IMG/VR virus record: IMGVR_UViG_3300042260_000225 | Coordinates: 1 to 43,172 of that record | DNA: 43,172 nt | Origin: a virus | Reading direction: 5' to 3' (one strand) | Shown here: in pieces, positions 30,042-40,510 of the stretch | Numbering within the stretch: position 1 is the stretch's first letter | Layout: each line of letters starts with the position of its first letter | Program-made: the position numbers and the translations under genes | Notes under the pieces: model-generated | What the model saw: the letters and a program-made list of their open reading frames with translations, nothing else | Databases searched by the model: none | What the model was told of the DNA's origin: nothing

Positions 30042-32012
30042 ATGGCAACACCATTAATTAGAATACCACAGGAGCAAGGAGGAACGCTATATGCCTTTTC
30101 TTCAGCAGCAAGAGATTTAACAAGATCTTACTATAATCCAGATTTAAACTTTGAATTTTCAAAGTTTGCCTTGGTTAAAGTACCAGTTGTGACTGCGCCT
30201 TCACAGGGTTCTACTAATAACTACATACAATTTAATAAATTATTCGATGCATCTGGTTCAGCGTATGATGACACGACCTTAAACGGTAATGCAAATATTC
30301 ATTTCGCACAAACTTTTCAAAACTATGCGTTAAACCTTGAACAGTTGGTTTTAAACGATGACGATTTTGATTCTACTATTTTTAGTTCAGATGCTGAAAA
30401 GATTTTCTTTAAATACTTAAATAGAATTGGAGCATTCCAAGCTAGAAGCGCAACATCTCAAGAAGCTGTTGGTTCTTTAAGTAGAATGGTCGAGTTAGAT
30501 GATTCGTCACTAACAGGTACTGAATATGAAAGAGTTATTAAGTATTTAGGAAATATAGATGTTTCTAATGATAAAAATTATAAAGGTGATGTGTATAATG
30601 AAATTTTCATTAATGTACCATCTGCTGTTGGTTATACACCGAATGTTTTATTAAAATCAGCAACATATAACACAAATGCATTACAGTATGTACCTGGAAG
30701 TTTTATCGAAGGTCGTGCTGGACAAACTCATCCAGATGTTAATCTTAATTTAGAAAGTATCACCGATACCGTAGATTCAGAAATCATAATTGATCCTAAT
30801 GAATCTGGTATTGTTGAAAATGCTTTAGGTATTGATTTTACATCATCTTCATACGCTAAAATAGTAAACGATGCGGAAATGAGTTCTCTTTTTGATTATT
30901 CTAAAAGAGGTGGAGATTTCACATTTAACGCTATTCTAGTATATTACGATTTATATTCTAAATCAACACCGACGAATAGAGCTACAAACCTATACGGTGT
31001 TTTAATTTTAGATAACTTTAAAGAAGATCCAAATGGATCAGGTTGGTTTATTCCAACTCAAACAAAATACAAACCTAACGATATTACTGGTTTAAATGGT
31101 AATGCGTTCTCTTTGAAATTGAATGTTAAATTCAACAGTTCAATGGATAACGTTGGTGTTGAAAATAACATTAATGATTTTAGTACATTTGGAATGGACA
31201 TCTTTTTAGATACTGTTTCTGCACTTAGTAATGCTACTAAATTATTAAAAGATGCCGATACAAAATATACAGAAATGTTTAACAGAGTTGCAGACATTGA
31301 AAGCTTGATCTTAACATCAGCTGATATTGCAGACGTTAAAAATAGAATTGCTGCAGTTGAAAAAGACGTAGCTAATGCTAAATTAAATATGTCTCAGTCT
31401 AATACTTTACTATCATTGATTCAATCTACCAATCTTAAGATTAATCAAATGTTAGACGGTACGGTACCAACTTCAGTTCAATATAATATAGACGTAATTA
31501 AACCAGGGCCTGGTATAGGAATTGATAAATCTACTAGCAATATTATTAAAATTATTAATACAGTAGACGGTTATGAAATTTGTGAACCTTATTTATTTGA
31601 TGTTACACCAGTTTCATTTTTAAATTGGATTGTTAGTTCTAAAATAGAAGCTACTGCTCCATTTGATCCAACGCTTGCTAATAATTATGCTATATGGTCA
31701 AGATTAAAACCTTATACTAATAGAATTGCGATCGACGTTAATTCTTCAAATGCGGCTGTTAATGATGTCAATATATACATAGACGACACATCAACAACAT
31801 GGAAGAAAGGTCAAGTTGTTAAAATTAAATTTAACAACACTATTGACATTGCTGGTTTTAACGTTAAAATTTGGAGTTTAAAATCTTCTACTTTAGGTTG
31901 GACTTTAATTTCAACACTAAGCAGTTCAAGCTTTATAACGACAAAACCATATGTTGAATTAATATGCACTGATGCTGTTAATAAACAATTTGAACTAGAT
32001 ATATTAAGATAA
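30042..32012 (+). CDS. Large virion protein with coiled-coil region
   Basis: The 656-residue protein is beta-rich in its first 400 residues, with DVYNEIFINVPSAVGYTPNV and an acidic low-complexity region. A coiled coil (about 395-480) contains IESLILTSADIADVKNRIAA, and a C-terminal beta domain (about 500-656) resembles carbohydrate-binding or fibre-base folds. It lies between the small fibre protein and a 1226-residue structural gene with 1-base spacing, so it is probably part of the distal baseplate or a fibre-attachment protein. Function inferred from context. Confidence 0.65.
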   Translation: MATPLIRIPQEQGGTLYAFSSAARDLTRSYYNPDLNFEFSKFALVKVPVVTAPSQGSTNNYIQFNKLFDASGSAYDDTTLNGNANIHFAQTFQNYALNLEQLVLNDDDFDSTIFSSDAEKIFFKYLNRIGAFQARSATSQEAVGSLSRMVELDDSSLTGTEYERVIKYLGNIDVSNDKNYKGDVYNEIFINVPSAVGYTPNVLLKSATYNTNALQYVPGSFIEGRAGQTHPDVNLNLESITDTVDSEIIIDPNESGIVENALGIDFTSSSYAKIVNDAEMSSLFDYSKRGGDFTFNAILVYYDLYSKSTPTNRATNLYGVLILDNFKEDPNGSGWFIPTQTKYKPNDITGLNGNAFSLKLNVKFNSSMDNVGVENNINDFSTFGMDIFLDTVSALSNATKLLKDADTKYTEMFNRVADIESLILTSADIADVKNRIAAVEKDVANAKLNMSQSNTLLSLIQSTNLKINQMLDGTVPTSVQYNIDVIKPGPGIGIDKSTSNIIKIINTVDGYEICEPYLFDVTPVSFLNWIVSSKIEATAPFDPTLANNYAIWSRLKPYTNRIAIDVNSSNAAVNDVNIYIDDTSTTWKKGQVVKIKFNNTIDIAGFNVKIWSLKSSTLGWTLISTLSSSSFITTKPYVELICTDAVNKQFELDILR

Positions 32013-32013
32013 T

Positions 32014-35000
32014 ATGAGCGCTAATAATTCAATCTCTCAACTACTTGAACAATTTATTGAACTTTACAATAACTCTTTAAGTACGTTTGAAAAAACTAAC
32101 GAAGCTATAACAACAGACAAAGAAACTGTTGCTATAGATCTTTATGATCCTAAAAAAGGTTCGGTTAAAACGGTTCAGATTCCATCGTTTGGTTTCTTGA
32201 AAAGAGAAATTGAAAGATTAAATGGTAATCTAGATGCTTTAGCTGGAACTACTAGCACGACATCTAATGTTAAATTAAAAGATGGTTCTTTTAGAAGAAT
32301 TATTACTTCTAAATTACAAGGACCAGCCCCTAGCATTACAAATTTAGCGGCACCAACTGCATTCAAAACCAAAGCTAATGAATTTTTTGAAGACTTTTTA
32401 AATCCTTTATTAACAGTTAGTTTAAATGTAAGTGGTCAAATACCAACAACTACAGAAAAAGCATACATTGAAAGATATGTGTTTGATAGTAATGATGTAA
32501 ATAGTATTCAAGCTTTTAATTCTGTATACAAAGGATCTAACAATATTGATTACGATACTTTCGTAAAAGACATTGTACAAAATAAATATGTTTATAGAAA
32601 AGATGCTTCAGATATTGATATGCCATCAAGATCTATGGCATATTACGGTAACTTTGACGTTTTAGGTATAGACACTGCAGAGAAGACACTGGTTGTCGAT
32701 GGTGCTACTCAAACCGTAAACGTTAGATTATTTACGTTAAACCAATTAACGTACTCAGATTCATCTAAAACATTAAAAAATACAGAGACTCTTAAAGTTG
32801 GAGATTTCTTAGTAGTTAATTCAAATCAATATTCTACTAGATATAAAATCACGGCATTAAATACCGATACTTTACAAGCTGAATTAGATTTAATTGAAGG
32901 TTCAGAACCTATTAGAATTGGAGCTGGTGAATTAAAAATATACAAAGATGTTGACGTCGCAGTTAATATCGACGTTAATGTTGCTTTTAATGAATATCAA
33001 GTTGTATTCGTTAAAGCTATTGATTCAGTATCTAAAATATTGTCAGAGAGCTTTTCACCTGGTGTTGCATTTTATTCTAACGAATTACAAATTGCAACAG
33101 AGAATGGTACTGTTATGAACTTAGCTGATTATTACAGATCAGAAGTTGCTGACTTTGGTCAATTTATTAAAAGTTTTAAAATTGATTCTATTCCACCAGC
33201 ATCTGTTGGTTTAGTACCAAATGCACCAGCGTTAGATACTGCAAATTTCAAAGTAGTTCAAATCAACAAGCACTTAACTGATAATGATTCGACTAATAAG
33301 ATCAAACAACTTAAAAACGATAAACTTGCATCGGAGCAGAATCTAAAGAAATTAGATGACGCTATTTCTAAAAAGAAATCTGCAATCAATACCGTAAAAT
33401 ATAAGTCTACTGTAGAAAGAGATAGAGACACTAACGAATTAAGTACACTAGCTCAAAAGAGAACATCTGAGTCTGCTCTGTATTCTTCTGTTGTTAGTGA
33501 AATTAAATCTATTGCTAATTCTAATAATTTATCAAACGTTGCCCCTAAATATAAACTTAGAGGTTTTTGGTCTATTCCAGACCCTAAGAAGTCAAATGAT
33601 ATTGTAGAACAGGCTATAGTTCAATTTAAAATAAGATACCGTTACGTTTCTTCTAATGGTAAAACTTCACAAATTGATCAAATACCATTTCAAGATGGTA
33701 ACACAACAAAAACTGCAGCCTTTTCAAATTGGATTGAAGTAGATGGTCCTATCAGAAAAAGAATTAAAGATGCTAATGGTAAATTTTACTGGGGCACTGA
33801 TAGCGAAGAAGATGCTAATGCAGTTAATTTTAATTCATTAGACATTGCTATTCAACCTGGCGAAAAAGTAGAGATTATGGTTAAATCTCTTTCAGAAGCT
33901 GGATTCCCTGCTAATTCTATTGAATCTGATTGGTCTGATATAATGACTTATGAATTTCCAGAAGGTGAATTCACAGGTGATACTATATTAGAAGCTATCA
34001 ATGAAAATTCATTAGAGACTGTAAGAATTCAAATCACACAAGATTTAACAACAGCTGGTTTATATACACACTTAGAAGATTCATTTACTGCTAATTCTAA
34101 ATACTTTTCACACAATGCAACTTCGATTGCATCTGGTTTCTTAACGACTGAGCAAAATCCTGTTAGTTTGTTTGACAAATTAGTAGAGATGCAAACTCAA
34201 ATTGAGAAATTAAGAGCTCAAATCACTGGAACTCTTGGAGAATTAGTTGTTTATATAGAAGACGAATCAGGAGCACAAACTACTGTTTCTAATCATACAA
34301 CTGTTAAATTATTTGCAGGCTATTATGTTGATGAAATTACAAATCAAATCGATAGAAAGGGTGCAATTGTAACTAAAAGTTTCAAACTTAAATTATCAAA
34401 CAGTAAAGCTACAGATTTAGAATTAGTATCTAGATTAGTAGGAGATAGAACAAAACCAGCTTATGGTTCTGGAGCATCTACAGTTTTAGGTGTAGCTCCA
34501 GGAACTATCGACCCAACTGTATCGAGCGATACTTATTATGCAAATGAAGGTAGATATGATTTAGTTCCATTACAATATCAAAACATCAGTTCTAATTTAA
34601 CCGGTGTTGATTATATGAATGTTGCTCCATACCAATCTGGCCAATTAAGAGGTCAATATATGTATTCTAGAGCTAAGAATTTAGCTAATGATGCAGATCT
34701 TTATTCTATGACTCCACCAGATACTGATTACGGTGTTACATCATGGACTGTTGGAAATGGTGCAGATGATTTTGAGTATGGTATCAATTATAAATTTGGA
34801 ACAAATCCAGCATTAATTGGATCAGGTGATTCTAGATATTGGAATTTTGCAAACGCAACTGATGCACCTTATGCTGCTAATAATGGAACAGATGATTTTA
34901 TTTGGTCTGGAGATTATACAAATGGTTTGCCTAATACTACAGCTATCAGTACAGGTTTAAATCAAGTTAGTAAAACTGATTATGATAATGGATTGTATTT

Positions 35001-35694
35001 ACACAAAGATCACCCATTATTAAATACAGGTAGTGCTTTAACGCCATTAAATATTGCAGAAATTGGTTTAGTTTCTATGTCTAAAAATGCACCTAGAAGA
35101 GCTAATATGACAGACGGATCATTTCAAAATCCATATAAAAGAGCACATTGGCAAATGAAGTCAAATACTTCAACACCAATCGATGTATACAGAAGTTTAA
35201 AAATGTCATTCAATGCTGAAGATCAATTTTTATTAGGAGGTCATTCATGCGGAGCTTACTTATTCTTAAGTCCTATTGAAACTACAAGTTTAACAGTAGA
35301 CGCTGATAATAAATTTGGTAAGAAATCAATTGCACAAGGAGCTACTAATGCTGTTTCAGTTGATTTAATATTTCAATATAGAATGACTGATTATTTTGGA
35401 GTTTCTTCAGCCAATAACGCTGGAAGAGTTGGTGGAATTGCATCTACAAACTTAACAAACCTAACATATTCTAAAAAGATAGGATTAGATATTTTAAAAG
35501 GTGAAAACGACGTATTCTCCTTTGATATTGAAGTTTACGCTAAATATAAACCAGAAGGATCTTCAGTAGCTAACGTAACTAAAGAAATGATAGACACGTA
35601 TAGAGTACCTAGATGGCATGGTGGTAGAGAATTCGTAGATTCTGAAAATGATTTTTCAACACCAGGCTCTATAACTTCACTAAGATATATGTAA
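32014..35694 (+). CDS. Very large tail/baseplate structural protein
   Basis: The 1226-residue protein has a helical N-terminus (about 1-90) and mixed beta domains (to about 410). A strong lysine/glutamate-rich coiled coil follows (about 430-510), then a beta-rich region (about 520-640), including YRYVSSNGKTSQIDQIPFQD, that resembles a fibronectin-like domain. The long C-terminal half is rich in Asn, Thr, Gly and Tyr and fibre-like (to 1226). It is co-directional and separated by 1 base from the upstream gene. A hairpin/promoter leader follows it, so it ends a unit. It may be a peripheral baseplate protein (gp10/gp7 class) or long-fibre base. Confidence 0.65.
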   Translation: MSANNSISQLLEQFIELYNNSLSTFEKTNEAITTDKETVAIDLYDPKKGSVKTVQIPSFGFLKREIERLNGNLDALAGTTSTTSNVKLKDGSFRRIITSKLQGPAPSITNLAAPTAFKTKANEFFEDFLNPLLTVSLNVSGQIPTTTEKAYIERYVFDSNDVNSIQAFNSVYKGSNNIDYDTFVKDIVQNKYVYRKDASDIDMPSRSMAYYGNFDVLGIDTAEKTLVVDGATQTVNVRLFTLNQLTYSDSSKTLKNTETLKVGDFLVVNSNQYSTRYKITALNTDTLQAELDLIEGSEPIRIGAGELKIYKDVDVAVNIDVNVAFNEYQVVFVKAIDSVSKILSESFSPGVAFYSNELQIATENGTVMNLADYYRSEVADFGQFIKSFKIDSIPPASVGLVPNAPALDTANFKVVQINKHLTDNDSTNKIKQLKNDKLASEQNLKKLDDAISKKKSAINTVKYKSTVERDRDTNELSTLAQKRTSESALYSSVVSEIKSIANSNNLSNVAPKYKLRGFWSIPDPKKSNDIVEQAIVQFKIRYRYVSSNGKTSQIDQIPFQDGNTTKTAAFSNWIEVDGPIRKRIKDANGKFYWGTDSEEDANAVNFNSLDIAIQPGEKVEIMVKSLSEAGFPANSIESDWSDIMTYEFPEGEFTGDTILEAINENSLETVRIQITQDLTTAGLYTHLEDSFTANSKYFSHNATSIASGFLTTEQNPVSLFDKLVEMQTQIEKLRAQITGTLGELVVYIEDESGAQTTVSNHTTVKLFAGYYVDEITNQIDRKGAIVTKSFKLKLSNSKATDLELVSRLVGDRTKPAYGSGASTVLGVAPGTIDPTVSSDTYYANEGRYDLVPLQYQNISSNLTGVDYMNVAPYQSGQLRGQYMYSRAKNLANDADLYSMTPPDTDYGVTSWTVGNGADDFEYGINYKFGTNPALIGSGDSRYWNFANATDAPYAANNGTDDFIWSGDYTNGLPNTTAISTGLNQVSKTDYDNGLYLHKDHPLLNTGSALTPLNIAEIGLVSMSKNAPRRANMTDGSFQNPYKRAHWQMKSNTSTPIDVYRSLKMSFNAEDQFLLGGHSCGAYLFLSPIETTSLTVDADNKFGKKSIAQGATNAVSVDLIFQYRMTDYFGVSSANNAGRVGGIASTNLTNLTYSKKIGLDILKGENDVFSFDIEVYAKYKPEGSSVANVTKEMIDTYRVPRWHGGREFVDSENDFSTPGSITSLRYM

Positions 35695-35697
35695 TTC

Positions 35698-35746
35698 ATT
35701 AGTCCTTCTATTTAAGATATATAAAGTAATAAATAGAAGGACTAAT
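35698..35746 (+). promoter_or_regulatory. Perfect 16-bp hairpin with late-type promoter in its loop
   Basis: ATTAGTCCTTCTATTT (35698-35713) is the exact reverse complement of AAATAGAAGGACTAAT (35731-35746). The 17-base loop contains GATATATAAA (35716-35725). The 3' arm ends 2 bases before ATG 35749. There is no T-run after it, so it is not a standard terminator. A transcript starting about seven bases after the box would begin in the 3' arm and could not fold. A read-through transcript from the gene ending at 35694 would fold tightly. This is the clearest example of the leader architecture in this window. Confidence 0.8.
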
Positions 35747-35748
35747 AC

Positions 35749-38700
35749 ATGAGTTTATCAACAAATTTTAACACTGCAAATAATCAAATTGACGATCTGT
35801 CATTTGGTATTTTAAGAACTAATCCAAAGTTAAGTACTAATATAAAATTGGTAGTTAACTCATCGGGTTCCTTATACATGGATTCTATCGATGCAAATGC
35901 TATATTGGCCAATGCTTCGTTTAAAAAGTTTCCAATCAATCCATCCGGATCATATTCAATAGATATTGCCAGATTCTATAAAGATCTCCCTTTAAACTTG
36001 AGATATGATATTCTTAAAAAGAATTCAGATCTTTCTGTGTTTAGCGAATATTCTAAACAGTTTGAAGATCAATACAACTACGGTGCTTCTTTTAATTCAA
36101 CCAAATTATACGATGAACAATACAAATTCTTAGCTCCTATATGGTTAGATAAGAAGGTGCCATCTCATTTTGTAATATACAGAGTTGATGCTACAGACTA
36201 TAGCACTTTATTAGATGATAGCTTAGCTTCTCAAAATAATAGAATAATGCAGCTTTTAAATAAGGCCACGATTGTTAAAACATTTGACATGACTGATAAT
36301 TCTAAATTAGGAAAGTACATAACAAGTCATGTTAACGATGCTGCATTTCCAATCGCGCCTATCATTCAAAATTTTGATGCGTCTAGCCATACAACATATT
36401 GCGGCATAGATGTTGTTAAAGGTGGATTTGTTCAAAAAAGAGAATATACAAATAGAGATTTATTAGTAGATAAAATAGAAATTCTTAATAATCAAATTAT
36501 AACTGATGGTTTTGAAAGAAATCAATTAGCTGTTGCTAATTTAATCAATATTGAATTTTTATTTGATGATGATCACGCAACAGATTATAAAGTTTATAGA
36601 TATTTTGGATTATACACAGATGCAATATATGAAGGTGAATTTAAAGTAAACGACGTTGTAAATAATGATGCAGATCAAAGTGTTATTATTGAAAATGGAG
36701 GCGTTTTATCTTATTATGATTTACCAGTTGGAATATCTCACCAAGATATGTTTTTAAATACAAAGGATTTAAGTCATCCAACATTAAACTGGATTAGATC
36801 ACCATACAACAATTTCTTTCACGTTAAAAATGGTATTAGTTTTGACAATACTAAAAATATACCAGTAAGCTTAGAAAATAAAACAATTTCTGAATTCACT
36901 GACGATGTATTGGCCGGAACTTTAAAAATCAATATTTTATCTAAAGAGGCAAAAGACTTTATTAAATTCAAATTAATAGACACGCCACATCATGGTGATA
37001 AAATATATTTAACTGCAATTTCTGAATTTAAAGCTGACGATTTCAACTTAACGTCATTTACATACATGGCAGATAATTCTTTGCAAGTCGGTAAATTTGA
37101 ACAAAACAGATATTCATTATTAGGTGATTTAAAGCATGTTTTGCATGCGCTTGCTTCATGTATAACACATTCTGATAATCCTTTTGTCGCTACTGTTGTT
37201 GCAGACACAATTGTTATAGAAGATTATGCACAAGGATATGATAGAAATTCTGTTGCCTTTGGTATTAGAACTGGTAATATTTCAGATTTTATACAAGTAA
37301 TTTCTGGTAAATTGTCAAACATTAATAATTCTATTTTGCCAGTTGGTAGTTTAACCAATTTTAATGATTGGACTAATTACTCTATGACTGGTGGTAAAGA
37401 TGAAAACCGATTCATATACTTAGAAAAACAACAATTAGGTAATCTTAAAGTAGGTCACATAATTAAAGATCCTGTGTTGAATACAAAATCTGAAGTTTTA
37501 GAAATTTTAGAAGATGCATTTGATTCTGACTTTTACAGAATATGTTTATCTAAAAAAATCAATAAACTAAACACATATACCAATTTAAATTATTATCAAT
37601 CTCCAGTAACATACTATGGTAAATTTAGCGCATACAATTTAAAGGATTTTGATTTTGATTTCTACGATACTTCTAACTCAAATTATGGAGAATTAGCATT
37701 AGACGATTTAATCGTGGCATCTAGTGTTAATGGCACATATTATAGATATTATGATTTAGCATGCTCTTCTTCGTTTTTAATTGGACACGAAGAATACTAT
37801 CCAAGTTTAGTTTCTTTAACAGAAGCTGATATCGTGAATAGATTAGAGGACGTTGGTAATAAATTTAACGTAGATTCTAATATTGCTGTAAAAGATTTAA
37901 AAATCTATTCAGAATATGATAGATTATATGAAAATGAATTAAAGGAAACTTCTCTTTTGAGTAGAGTAGTTCCACATATTAATAAATTTGCGCTTAAAGA
38001 TTCTTTTAATGCAAGAATGAATCCATATTTATTTACTGTAAGCGAAGCTTTCGGTTCAGATAATATGTCGCCTAATGTAGAATCTGGTTTGGAAAGAAAT
38101 GCATTAGATTACAATATGGAATATTTTCACATTAATCAAATTCCAACTATATTTAAATATGACTCTGCTAATTTTAGCAAACTTAAGAGTTATGTTAATT
38201 TCTTAAATGATGGAGAATTAACAATTCAAAATCTTAAGAGTACGACGAACGATTACTTTAGCAAATATTTTGTTTGGGAAGGAGCTTACTTAGATTTTTC
38301 TAAAGTAACTAATATTTCATATGCGAATGGTGCAACTTATATCACATTTGATAAAGCCATTGATGAAAGTATTGTAACTAATACTGGTGTTACTAAAAAG
38401 AATGGTGTATTTGTACCTCTTACTTTGCCGTTCTTAAATAATGATAAAACAATATTAACGTGTTTAGGTACTATTCCAACACAAGATGGAATGTCTTCTA
38501 TTGTTGTTGGTGATTTATTTCAAATCAACAACGACGGTGTACAATTTATAAAAAATAAACTTAAAAAGTTATACACTAAATTTAATAAAGGTGATGCGTA
38601 TAGCTTTTCAGATACTATATTTAGAGGCTTAAAATATATTTACAAATCGAGAAAAGAAAATGTAAAGAATATTCCGACCGAATACGTAAACGATAATTTA

Positions 38701-40509
38701 GCAAATGATTATAAATTTGCAATATTAGTAAATTTAGACAAGGAGACAAACGACACTAATACTATAATAGATGTTATTAAAAATGACAAGTTTAAATTCA
38801 TTTGTGTTTATGTTAATATTTCATTGCAGAATAATAATATAAAAGAAATATCCCATAAAATTTTATACGAATTAAGACACTCTTATATTGGTAGTGCAAT
38901 ATCTGATAGTAAAATAGACGGTGCTTTAAACATATATGGAGCATACGCTAATATACAAAACTTAACAGCAACGACTGAGGTAATAATAGATGGTATAGAC
39001 GACATTAATGGTAAATCACCTATTTTTGAAAAACAAATTAGTATTACAGAAAAAGGTGCATATTCTTATTTGTTATTTGATTATAACGGTAACACGTATG
39101 CTTTTCAAATTTCTAAAGTGTTAAGTGATACTTCTATTAGTGTCATAGGTTATCCTAAATTATGGGACTCTGTGACTGATACTGTTGGAGCAGATGCTCC
39201 TAACATAATAGAGATCACTCCTTCAGATCAATCTAATTTAATATACACTTATTATGGTGGAGGCTGGGACGCATTCAAGCAAAACCTGGATGATATTAAA
39301 GCTAAATCATTTAAAGAGATTTTTAATAACTTTACTAAGAGCGTAAACTATGTAAATGTGTCAGAAACTGGTGATGTTATTAACAATTCATTTGTTTTAG
39401 AAATTGAAAATGGAACACCGTTTTACAAAGATTCATATATCAAGGCTGCAGTAGACGAAGACAAACCAAAATCTTACAAAATATCATCAGCCGAAGTTGG
39501 TAAAAAAATAGTGCAAACTGAAAATCCATATAGAACTATATTAAGACGAATGAATGGTTATTATGTACCATTGACTAAAGACGTTTTATATTTTACTGAC
39601 ATATATTCAGAAAACAAAGCTTTAAAAGATGGATCTATTCCAACTAGAGAATTGTTAATTTATAACAAATTTAATAGAACTGGAATTGCATTTAGTTCAT
39701 ACTTCGATACACTTGGTTTAAATGATTATGGAATAATTAAAAATTATTTTTATCACAAAGTAAATACTGAAGCACCCGATAGTACTTTAAAATTATCAAG
39801 CGGTACTGATAAATTGCCATTATATCCTAAGATCGGTGAAATCGCAATTAATAAAAAAGATTTAAATATTTTACAATCTAAATATTCAGAGAATTACTAT
39901 ATTAAATCTGGTGCAAATAATGAATATTCATTTGTTTCAGGTACTGTTAATCCTATTGAAGAAAAAGCATTTATGGCTTCTACTATCATGAAAGTGTCTA
40001 ACGCATACGACATTTCTTCATTTAGTGAAATACGTTTAAATAGTATAGATGAATTAAATCAATATAGAGAAAATAATAAGAACACATATTCTCTAGCTTG
40101 GACTGAAGTGGATGATAAAATATATGCTGATTTCTATGTTAAGAAAGCAGTGTTAGACGAATTGTTAGAAAGAGGTATTAAATCTTCATTTAATAGTTAT
40201 GTGACACCTTCTAAATCATACGGTGACTTAACAACAACATTAGATGATTTGCAATTATATTCGGAACAAAATATAGTGCCTAGATTTATTATTCACAGTA
40301 TAAATATTTATGCCAAAGAAGGTAAAAATATCAATACAACATTTGTAAATCAAATTGATCCATTGTTAATTGATACGGACATTCATAAAAAACAAACTAA
40401 TTATTCTATTGAAGGTTTTGTACAAGAACGTTTAAATTTTAGATTAATATATAATAAAAAACCGTCTTATAACTATGAGTTTAAAGTCGTTGTCAAAATA
40501 ATAGCATAA
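35749..40509 (+). CDS. Very large virion structural protein (long tail-fibre or baseplate-arm component)
   Basis: The 1586-residue protein is the largest product of the window. It is low in cysteine, rich in Asn, Asp, Ser, Tyr and Ile, and built of many short beta segments without a membrane span or enzyme motif. The N-terminal segment (about 1-75) includes KLSTNIKLVVNSSGSLYMDS and looks like an attachment domain. Its length, late-type promoter and place directly before two collagen-type fibres suggest a fibre shaft or peripheral baseplate arm. I do not recognise a family, and the function is inferred from position. Confidence 0.65.
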   Translation: MSLSTNFNTANNQIDDLSFGILRTNPKLSTNIKLVVNSSGSLYMDSIDANAILANASFKKFPINPSGSYSIDIARFYKDLPLNLRYDILKKNSDLSVFSEYSKQFEDQYNYGASFNSTKLYDEQYKFLAPIWLDKKVPSHFVIYRVDATDYSTLLDDSLASQNNRIMQLLNKATIVKTFDMTDNSKLGKYITSHVNDAAFPIAPIIQNFDASSHTTYCGIDVVKGGFVQKREYTNRDLLVDKIEILNNQIITDGFERNQLAVANLINIEFLFDDDHATDYKVYRYFGLYTDAIYEGEFKVNDVVNNDADQSVIIENGGVLSYYDLPVGISHQDMFLNTKDLSHPTLNWIRSPYNNFFHVKNGISFDNTKNIPVSLENKTISEFTDDVLAGTLKINILSKEAKDFIKFKLIDTPHHGDKIYLTAISEFKADDFNLTSFTYMADNSLQVGKFEQNRYSLLGDLKHVLHALASCITHSDNPFVATVVADTIVIEDYAQGYDRNSVAFGIRTGNISDFIQVISGKLSNINNSILPVGSLTNFNDWTNYSMTGGKDENRFIYLEKQQLGNLKVGHIIKDPVLNTKSEVLEILEDAFDSDFYRICLSKKINKLNTYTNLNYYQSPVTYYGKFSAYNLKDFDFDFYDTSNSNYGELALDDLIVASSVNGTYYRYYDLACSSSFLIGHEEYYPSLVSLTEADIVNRLEDVGNKFNVDSNIAVKDLKIYSEYDRLYENELKETSLLSRVVPHINKFALKDSFNARMNPYLFTVSEAFGSDNMSPNVESGLERNALDYNMEYFHINQIPTIFKYDSANFSKLKSYVNFLNDGELTIQNLKSTTNDYFSKYFVWEGAYLDFSKVTNISYANGATYITFDKAIDESIVTNTGVTKKNGVFVPLTLPFLNNDKTILTCLGTIPTQDGMSSIVVGDLFQINNDGVQFIKNKLKKLYTKFNKGDAYSFSDTIFRGLKYIYKSRKENVKNIPTEYVNDNLANDYKFAILVNLDKETNDTNTIIDVIKNDKFKFICVYVNISLQNNNIKEISHKILYELRHSYIGSAISDSKIDGALNIYGAYANIQNLTATTEVIIDGIDDINGKSPIFEKQISITEKGAYSYLLFDYNGNTYAFQISKVLSDTSISVIGYPKLWDSVTDTVGADAPNIIEITPSDQSNLIYTYYGGGWDAFKQNLDDIKAKSFKEIFNNFTKSVNYVNVSETGDVINNSFVLEIENGTPFYKDSYIKAAVDEDKPKSYKISSAEVGKKIVQTENPYRTILRRMNGYYVPLTKDVLYFTDIYSENKALKDGSIPTRELLIYNKFNRTGIAFSSYFDTLGLNDYGIIKNYFYHKVNTEAPDSTLKLSSGTDKLPLYPKIGEIAINKKDLNILQSKYSENYYIKSGANNEYSFVSGTVNPIEEKAFMASTIMKVSNAYDISSFSEIRLNSIDELNQYRENNKNTYSLAWTEVDDKIYADFYVKKAVLDELLERGIKSSFNSYVTPSKSYGDLTTTLDDLQLYSEQNIVPRFIIHSINIYAKEGKNINTTFVNQIDPLLIDTDIHKKQTNYSIEGFVQERLNFRLIYNKKPSYNYEFKVVVKIIA

Positions 40510-40510
40510 C

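Noticed and set aside
35698-35746. The 16-bp inverted repeat as an ordinary terminator
   Set aside because: There is no T-run after the 3' arm, the loop carries a promoter box, and the arm ends 2 bases before a start codon.
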